Below are positions 56,810 through 64,000 of a DNA stretch of 64,000 bases, in pieces. The stretch comes from Sequoia sempervirens. Its lineage: Eukaryota > Streptophyta > Pinopsida > Cupressales > Cupressaceae. Where the stretch lies: contig VDFB02270651.1 of the NCBI GenBank assembly GCA_007258455.2, positions 702,919,360-702,983,359 on the forward strand. Reading direction: 5' to 3'. Under the pieces are notes generated by a model, which was not told where the DNA came from, searched no databases, and saw only the letters and a program-made list of their open reading frames with translations. Each line of letters begins with the position of its first letter. The stretch's first letter is position 1. The position numbers and the translations under genes are program-made.

Positions 56810-58717
56810 CTATAATGTAATGGTAACAGTCCTCAAGAATGCAAATTTGTCTTTATACTCAACAAAATAAATCCCCAAATTGCAGCATTCAAACTCAACC
56901 TCATAATCAGGAATAATCAATAGTTGAGGTAACTCATTAGGACCATGATTAACCCATATGCAAGTTATCTTTCCTAAACCTCCATAATCAAATTGATAAG
57001 ATTCTGAATTTTCAACAAAGAAAGAAATAACCTGATGTTGCACTGTTGTAGACTCAATGTGGTATTCATCATTCTTCAATTGTGAAGGGCTGACATCTAT
57101 ATTGTCAGGAGGTCTCCACTGATGGTACATCAATCCCCTCGTGTTGGAAACATGCAAAACATAATTGGAGGAATCACTATGTAGTGCAAAGTGAAATTTA
57201 GATTGAACAAATCCAGAATGATCAACATGAAACTTTTCACCTGTTGGAGTATTTCCATGAGGAATTAGTGTGGAAATTGTAGAAGCCTTGACATGCACAA
57301 CAAATTTCTTAGTAGGATGCTCATGAAGAAGCATCACAGGCTAGCCTTTAAGCACATTTTCACTTGCAACTGTGTTATCAAGCCCATCAATTATGACTAC
57401 AATATTACTGTTTTCAGCATCATTCAAATTTTCCTGAATATCAATATGACCCACATTAGCTATCTCATCATTGATGCATAAAGTTTGTAAATTTTCAATG
57501 CTTAATTCATTAACAGACAGAGAAAAAATAGAATTTGATAAATGAGAGAATTCCCTGAATTCTTCCTTTGTTGGCATTGGTTTAGACTCTTGATCACAAT
57601 CATTAGGAATGTTGACCACTCCATTAAGTGCTTCCTCATGTTCTTCAAGACATTCATCAACAACTCGTTGAAATTATTCCATTGGAGACCTATTTGATGT
57701 ATCTTTCTTTGTATCCCTTGTATGTTGTAGTAGTTGCACTTGTTCTTCCACCTCTTTTATGGTTGTCTGGCACTAGAAGCATGTGAATTTTGAATGCTCT
57801 TCCTCATGTATCTTGCACCAAGCTGGTAACAACAAGTCCTCTAGGTAGACTCTATAACTCAAGCTTGACCAATCTTTTATAATTCTGGCAACAAACTCTT
57901 CATATCTAGTCTATATTGGATCCTCATCCTGGATGGGAGGAACTTGTATGGTAACTCCTCTCTCTTGCATCCCATCCTCCACTATACTTTCAAGAATTTG
58001 ACTAACCTTTACAAGAACATCCGCCTTGATCTCCATAGGTAGCTCTTCACTTAAATGTTTCTCTATTAACTTTGATGCCTCAAATTTGCATTCCTTACAC
58101 TCAGTCTCTTCCAGAGCCACCTCAACATCAGTTGCAACATCATCTCTGGATTCAAAATTTGTTGGCCTCTCTATAGTGCATTCCTTGTCTAACTTTTCCT
58201 TCCACTCTAGGTATCTTCCAACTTTAATGATGACATCCACACATGAGCGGCAAGTGAACTTCGAATGTGCTGCATTATGAACTTTGCACCATTTAGATGA
58301 GATGAAATCTTGTAAACACTTACCACCAACAAGTTGATCTTCAACTATACGTGTAAATGCCTCAACTGAAACATCGATAAACTCTAAATCTATAGAAGCT
58401 AGTGGTTCAGGCAGGTTTTCCATGAAAATACCTCTTTGCAAAATCCTTTCGATTTTACCCAAAAGGTCCAAGCATTCCCATTCACTGTGCCTATAGGTAT
58501 TATGAATTTTGCACTTGTCTGATAATGCATAGTGATGCAAACCCTTACTATTCCAAAGATCCAATCTCTTATTTAAAGACTCACAAAGTTGAGAAAAATC
58601 AATCTGAAGACCGTTTCCATCATGAAAAACAAAGACTGCTTTTCCATTTTGAGTCAGAACTTGTACTTTCAGATTTAGAGATCTATCATACCTCATATTT
58701 TCAACATAAAGACTCAT
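56810..58717 (-). pseudogene. Gag-related protein with three Cys/His knuckles, four nonsense codons
   Basis: One frame of 636 codons runs from ATG at 58717 (50 bases after the LTR end) to the stop at 56810-56812. Four nonsense codons interrupt it at 57911-57913 (TAG), 57773-57775 (TAG), 57674-57676 (TAA) and 57341-57343 (TAG); no frameshift. Residues 1-268 form the longest intact part. Knuckle 1, CKIHNTYRHSEWEC (69-82), has the pattern C-x2-H-x4-H-x4-C. It is followed by LDLLGKIERILQRG, much like the 'C.fH...GHtTedC..Lk..ie.Li..G' element in Ty3/gypsy gag. Knuckle 2, CKVHNAAHSKFTCRSC (144-159), and knuckle 3, CKIHEEEHSKFTCF-stop-C (301-316), share C-x2-H-x3-H-x4-C-x2-C. The acidic middle and the beta-rich C-terminal 170 residues (GLMYHQWRPPDNIDVSPSQL; LPQLLIIPDYEVEFECCNLG) are not familiar. 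Probable role: RNA-binding structural protein of the element. Confidence 0.75.
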
Positions 58718-58739
58718 TCAAATTCTAGCAATGTCACCT

Positions 58740-58767
58740 TCGTTCCACCCTCCTTCTAGTGCCAATC
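58740..58767 (-). other. Candidate primer-binding site
   Basis: Immediately after the LTR's ...CATCAACA end the minus strand reads GATTGGCACTAGAAGGAGGG. It has the TGG expected opposite a tRNA CCA end and the right position. The tRNA is not certain; a Leu-type tRNA is possible. Confidence 0.45.
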
Positions 58768-61216
58768 TGTTGATGTTGTTTTCTACACAACAAAAACTTA
58801 GACTGAATATGAAAATCCTATCTCTCTTGAAAGGTAAATCTCTATCAACAAGCCTCAAGAGATAACCCCAAGGTCTCTAATGTTAGGTCTTGACAATGCA
58901 TAAACAATTCAGATAATATGTGAAAATGTTGGTAATCACAAGGAGCCTTACAAATGAACAATGCTGGAAGCATACTTTCATCAGATGCAACAATATGGTG
59001 ATGCTTTTAATCCTAAAACTAACCCAAATTCAAAATAAACAACAAAAGAGATTAGGGTTTCAGAGAGATTTCTAAGACTAAAACCTAAGATCAATCACAA
59101 CAATGATGAATGCTACAAATGGATAGATCCCCAATGAGACCAATCTCTGTTTGATCAAGGACAAGCCTACAACTCCACAAAAATGATGCAATCTTCTAAG
59201 GAAACTGAAGATTTTTCAGACTTTAAACATTCATTCACATACCCAATAACTGACACAATGTAAACAAGCATCCACAGTTGAACTTAGCACAAAATAAGGC
59301 CTAGACTAACTTTACACAACAAATTAAAATCAGCAAATTGCTAAAAGTATGGACCAGAGATCAACCAACATTATTCACATTTCAACATTGGCATGAAAGA
59401 ACTGAAAACTAACATCTAACATTTGAGAATCAAGATCAAGAAACCATAAATTGTCAAAGTGTAACACAAAGCTTGCCAAATCAACAATCGAATTGCATTA
59501 AATTCTCTAGCATTCCATTACAATTTCCTATCTCTCTCCTCTCCTACAACTATTGACTTGTAGAACCTAACTCCTAACTTAGCCAATTCTAGCTTTCTAC
59601 AACTTCTAATTAACTATTCTAACATAGTTTAACTCTTTACAAATGAGAAGGCATTGGCCTTATATAGAAAATTACATTTTTAACCAATGGCCAAGATTTA
59701 ATTCATCCAATGGTTGCAATTGCGCTTCAAGAAGCATCAAGCTATTACATTTAATTTGGGAGCTCATGGTACATCATCATCCAATTGTATAAAAGTAGTT
59801 ACATCATGGAACAATGAAAAAACAATATTATGCCAGCTTGTCATTAATAAAAATTCTGATTGGATGATGAAATCAGTTTCACATGTCTTCTAGAAACTCC
59901 TTCCAGCTATAGACAGTTTGAGCACAAATTCTTATGTAGGCCCCACTTTTAATATTTGAGTTGAACTTCCAAAATTTCCCTTTTGGCACAAATCCATATG
60001 CAAGTCCCCCTTTTTTATTTATTTAATCCTAAAAAACAAATATCATTAGTAACTCACATGTTATAAAAAAAATTCCATCCAAATTAAAATAAAATTTTCG
60101 CCATTTTAAAAAAACTATCCATTTTTGAAAACTTTCCATTTTCAGAAATTTTTCCATTTTTGAAATTTTTATTTTCAATTTTTCCATCTTAAGAATTTCA
60201 TTTTCGAACATTTAAAATTTCAAGAAAAATTTCCATTTTGGGGAAAAAAGCATTTTGGGAAAAAATAATTTCATTTTGGAAAAAATCCATTTTGGAAAAT
60301 TTTGGGATTTTGAGGGGGCTTGGAATTTTCGAAAATGAAAATTTCAGAAAATTTCAGGATTTTGAGGGGGTTTTGGAATTTTCCAAAAATGGAAATTTCA
60401 GGATTTTGAGCCCTTTGTAGAAATTAGGCCATGGAGGAAATATGGGGATTCCATAAGGGATGGAAATTAGTGATGATTTCATATGCATTCTCGGGAAAAT
60501 GACAGGGTGATGGAAATTTCAGAGATTTCCTAGGGTGAGTGAATTCTGCGGGATGCTAAAATCTTCGAAATGCAACAATTATGGAAATTCAAGATGCTGA
60601 CGGAAATCGAGGATTTCCACATAGGGAGGAAATACCCAAATTCCCTACAAGGTCAAAATCCCCTAAACCTCATAACTTTTTTTCTAGAAGGAATTTTCAA
60701 AAAATTCAAAAAGCAACTCTGCCTAATTTTTCGTCCTCTATCCATGGGTGCAAAAAAGAAAATTCCATTTTTGGAAAATTTTGGGATTTTGAAGGGATAT
60801 TGGAAATTTCCAAAAAATGGAAATTTTAGGGATTTCCATCAAGGATAGAAATTCCCTATTTTCGGGTAGGGTCAAAATCCCTTAAACTCCATAACTTTTT
60901 TTCTAGAAGGAATTTTCAAAAAGTTCAAAAAACAACTCAGCCTAACTTTTTGTCCTATATCCATAGGTGCAAAAAATATTTACATGTAACATTAAAAATT
61001 CACTTCAAAATCCCCATTTTCAAATTCCAAGATAGGTGAATTTCCCTCAAAGTCTCAAAATATTGCCTCCATCAAACCCAGTCTAGATTTAATTCCAAAA
61101 TAACCTCCCAAGAAGAGCAAAACCAAAAAATTTGACCAAGCCATGATGTAGAGATGCAAAAGAAAAAAAGAGGGTCCCTGCCTCTAGTGGGGTGTGTGTG
61201 CAAAAACTGCACAATA
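58768..61216 (-). repeat. Right LTR (5' LTR in minus orientation)
   Basis: 2,449 bp, collinear with 53168-55758 apart from the single copy of the 174-bp segment and scattered substitutions. The minus-strand TATA box lies near 59657-59667. Its outer end reads ACAATA where the partner reads ACAACA. Confidence 0.88.
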
Positions 61217-61420
61217 GTATTCAAGGTCAAAAAAATATAACCAATCATGTCGTTTATGGACTAAGTAGGTAAGGACTTGAACAAGTGGCAATTGCCAAGG
61301 CCCAATTCATTACATGAATGTAGCATGGGTGTTTGAAGTCAAGAATACTTTACCAATCTAGATGAATTATAACTTAAATGAAGACATCACTTTTAAAATA
61401 AAAATTTATTGGGAATGTTA
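61217..61420. repeat. Tandem monomer continued right of the inserted LTR element
   Basis: GGACTTGAACAAGTGGCAAT then TGCCAAGGCCCAATTCATTA and ACCAATCTAGATGAATTATA correspond to the monomers at 52260-53167, showing that the LTR element landed in this repeat. Confidence 0.5.
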
Positions 61421-62040
61421 ACCAATGATCAAATAGTAAATTTGAACTAATACAAGGTTGGATAAATTTCTCCAAGTCAATTAGGGTGGGTTAACAAATG
61501 AATCCACTCATATATAGTGATTAAATATATTTAAAATACTTTGGCCAAAGTGAGTGCAATAGTCTCTACTTGCACTTTTCGATTCACTGTGTTCTGAATA
61601 CTTAACTAATCATAGTTTTCATTCATAGTTGGAAGGTATCTATAGTTGTTTGATGGTATTGGTTAAGTAGGGCACACCACTAGAGTTCAGATGGAAATTA
61701 CTAGAGGGTTACTAACTATACTCTTAGTTGAAGGGTAGGGTATCTTCCAGTGAGAAAGGTGTGTGGGGACTACTAGTCTACAGTTGGAGGTAAAGCACCT
61801 GGGTGATGCTCTCCCTCTTGCATATGACATGTCAATTCTTGTGAGACAAATAATATCCAATATGGATTTCCTAGCCTTGTTCCTAAGAAAATAAATTTTA
61901 TATCTTATTTATTGCAATCATTTATGTTGAAAATGCAAAAGGAAAAAAGTTGTTTATTCTATTTAGTTTGAAAAGAAAAATGAGTTTATTATGAAAAGCT
62001 TATATACTCAGTTATGTAGTTGCAATTTTAGTTATTGAAA
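61421..62040. other. Unassigned AT-rich region
   Basis: No gene or motif recognised. Confidence 0.4.
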
Positions 62041-62950
62041 GTGAAATGGGGGAAAATGTGGGTGATGGATTTTGAATGGGGAGTATGCACCTTCACTTTC
62101 CTTCCTTATTTCATTAGGAAAAGGCGATCCCCTAGGGTAATATTGACTTTCAACCCTTAGATGAGTCATCCTTAATGAAGATCTTGTTGTTTTCCTTATG
62201 ACCTAAGATGGGGTAAATTAGCTTGAAATGCAATTTTAGGAGATGAATGAAAAATACTAAATGAATGCAATGATGCAATGTAACACATGAAACCTCTAAA
62301 TTAAACCTTAATATGACAAAATCTAGAAACTTTCAACAGATCTGAGAAGGATTGGATTTTATGCACCTATCACAAAAAGGTTGTGCTGAGTGTCCTCCTG
62401 GGACTCATTCGCCCAAGGGTGAATGAGTCTTGATACAAGGGTTGAAAATATTCTTTCAAAGTACTCTAGTCCTTGGTCTACACTCCTAATTCCCCCAGGT
62501 TACATAATCAACAATTTGGAAATAAATTTTGAAAGTGAGTCTTGGTGGCTTGATGACAATGTTGACAACTTCTGAAACTTTGACAACTTTTGCAATTTTT
62601 CTCTTTTGATAGATCTTCAATCCTTCTTCAACCTAAGATTTGCAAAACACACAAGAGGGAAAAATTGTTTGTTTTTCGTGAATGGGGTTTTCCTTGGTCA
62701 AACCCCATTTTGTTAATTAAACCTTGAAATGAAACAATGAAACATGGAAGGAATAATGAATGAACAATTTCTATGTTGCAACTCACCAAACCCTTGATTT
62801 AAAACCCTTGAAGGACTGAAACTTAGTAGATATCTCCAATGTCTTGATCTTGTATGCATGACTTGATTGATGATATGATCTTAATGCTTGAATCTTGACT
62901 TGAATGCTTGAAACCTACATCACAATGTTAGCGATGAGTCCAAATAATGG
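62041..62950 (-). repeat. Family R repeat, third copy
   Basis: Collinear with 50041-51140 and with the split copy at 35305-35402/46144-46400. Shared landmarks are TTTCATTAGGAAA (62109), GGTTTTCCTTGGTCAAACCC (62687), AATGAAACAATGAAACATGG (62728) and TTGCAACTCACCAAACCCTT (62774), whose complement has a GGTGAGTT donor-like site. Confidence 0.7.
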
Positions 62951-64000
62951 CTCAATTTTGATAGGGTTTATCATATATTTGTTGTTGTTACTATGGAATT
63001 TAGCACCTAGTTATTGAAACTCTCTATGTAATTTCCCTAAATTTATGAACCTTGGGCATGAACTTATCCTTGTGACTTTTGATAATATTAACCTGCTATG
63101 TGATATATTTGTATTAATTTTACTTGTAATTGAATGAATGATATTCTAAGATGATTATGGATACAAAATTGTTTTGTGCACACTAATGTTATTATGTTGG
63201 TTCACATTAAAGATGTAGATATTAATGAATCTTGTGAGGTGGAAGAGGTTCATGCTAGCTAGCTAGTTTCTAAAGAAGTCAAAAAGATCATCATTAAAGA
63301 GGTCAATGGAGGAAAACTTCTAATGGAGGGGAACTTCCAGCTCTTGTGGAAGTTGTAACTTACCTTTAAATGATTATGTTTATTAGTTAAGAAAATCTAG
63401 GAAGTGTTGTTGTGTTGGATCCTCATTGAGGCAAGTATATTTTGACTAAATCTAGCACATGCATAACTTCCTCCCTCTTTTTGATGCTTTCAATAAATGG
63501 CGTCTCCTATTCTATTGGAGTTGATTGCCTAGTTAGTTAGGAATTAGTTAGAATCTTTTCTCCTATAAATAATGGTCAGATGCCCCTTTTCACAAGGTTG
63601 GATGTTCTAAGATTATACTTGCATTTTTCAGTTTCAAGTAATACAGTCTTATTGCTAATATGATGCAATCATTTTTTCAATAAATAAAATGATACTTTGA
63701 TTTGCTGCATCTGAGTTAGCTTAGGGAAGACTCATTCAAGGGGGGCCACTTGGTGAGAATTCCATCCATTTAGTTTAATAGTTACTTTTCTATTCAACAA
63801 TTAGTTTTAGTCTTAGCAGTTGTCTGTTCCTGTAGCCATTGGAACACTATTTTGTGAATATTCTTGCAGCCAAGGCAGACATAGTAACTTCTTGTCTGTT
63901 TGCTGGGATTTATGTTTATGTCATCCATTTTTAGTTTAGTTGTTGATGTTTAGTTTAGTTGATAATTCATGCTCAGTGCTTATGCTAGTGCCCTTCCAAC
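62951..64000. other. Unassigned region with a candidate LTR promoter
   Basis: A short frame near 63200-63265 (IKDVDINESCEVEEVHAS) shows no recognised family. From about 63360 onward the sequence looks like the U3/R of a plus-strand LTR that runs off the window. Confidence 0.35.
63564..63571 (+). promoter_or_regulatory. Candidate TATA box
   Basis: CTCCTATAAATAATGG is a good plant TATA context. It is followed after about 100 bases by TCAATAAATAAAATG near 63678, a poly(A)-signal-like word, the arrangement of a copia or gypsy LTR. The other LTR border lies outside the window. Confidence 0.35.

Larger units (their letters stand above)
53168..61216 (-). mobile_element. Non-autonomous LTR retrotransposon with a gag-like gene only
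   Basis: Two long LTRs (53168-55758 and 58768-61216), each bounded by TGTTG and CAACA-type ends, enclose only about 3.0 kb. Flanks ATATT (53163-53167) and GTATT (61217-61221) could be a target duplication with one change. The interior holds one large minus-strand reading frame (56810-58717) and no protease, reverse transcriptase or integrase. LTR copies differ at about 12 of 385 compared bases, the lowest divergence of the three LTR elements here. Minus orientation is preferred because of the reading frame and a CTATATAAGGC TATA box in both LTRs. An opposite-strand primer-like sequence beside the left LTR keeps some doubt. It fits the TR-GAG/LARD class of parasites that rely on another element's enzymes. 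Confidence 0.85.

Noticed and set aside
60029..60848. Frames reading repeated FxKMExF or GNFRxF peptides
   Set aside because: They are translations of the CCATTTTGGAAA palindrome field of the LTR on either strand.
1..64000. tRNA, rRNA, CRISPR or organelle-derived segments
   Set aside because: I scanned for tRNA GGTTCGAATCC-type arms, rRNA-like GC-rich conserved blocks and regularly spaced exact repeats, and saw none. The tRNA-related words found are primer-binding sites.

Overview
This is a 64 kb piece of AT-rich, transposon-dominated nuclear plant DNA. I see no intact host gene. Everything recognisable in coding terms is a decayed transposon protein or a broken piece of a host gene (PPR/DYW protein, SPL transcription factor). 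PPR-DYW and SPL families place it in a land plant. The density of old nested LTR elements and the wording of the PPR repeats suggest a large-genome seed plant, most plausibly a gymnosperm; that is inference. A run of exactly 100 N at 3031-3130 is an assembly gap at the end of an (AT)n tract.

Layout. 1-4620: AT-rich DNA with short degenerate repeats, microsatellites and the gap. 4623-6982 (+): a hAT-type transposase relic. 8281-8583 (+): a copia gag scrap. 9145-10220 (-): a PPR gene relic. 10777-17099 (-): a structurally complete but mutated Ty3/gypsy chromovirus with two LTRs, a tRNA-iMet primer site, a chromodomain and a TAATT target duplication. 17105-22435: mostly unassigned. 22439-31418: a ~9 kb CACTA (En/Spm-type) DNA transposon with CACTAGTA termini and an AGT duplication. 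It has no visible transposase but carries host gene fragments (the DYW end of a PPR protein, PPR repeats, the C-terminus of an SPL protein), a GC-rich island and a long inverted repeat. 31930-32605 (-): a coiled-coil-like relic. 32608-34737 (+): a copia LTR plus gag/protease. 35403-46143 (-): a 10.7 kb Athila/Tat-like gypsy element with tRNA-Asp-type primer site and clean polypurine tract. It sits inside a copy of another gypsy-like family, here called family R, whose copies also lie at about 50041-51140 and 62041-62950 and whose protease relic lies at 47929-48920. 53168-61216: a non-autonomous LTR element with ~2.5 kb LTRs and a ~3 kb interior. That interior holds one minus-strand reading frame of about 636 codons, broken by four nonsense codons but no frameshift, encoding a gag-related protein with three Cys/His knuckles. 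The element interrupts a tandem repeat. The last kb ends in a candidate LTR promoter.

How it fits together. The window is a stratigraphy of insertions. Judged by eye from LTR differences, the chromovirus is oldest (about one difference per eight bases), the Athila-like element intermediate (about 11 substitutions in 220 bases) and the non-autonomous element youngest (about 12 in 385). The two most unusual objects are the gene-fragment-carrying CACTA element and the gag-only LTR element.
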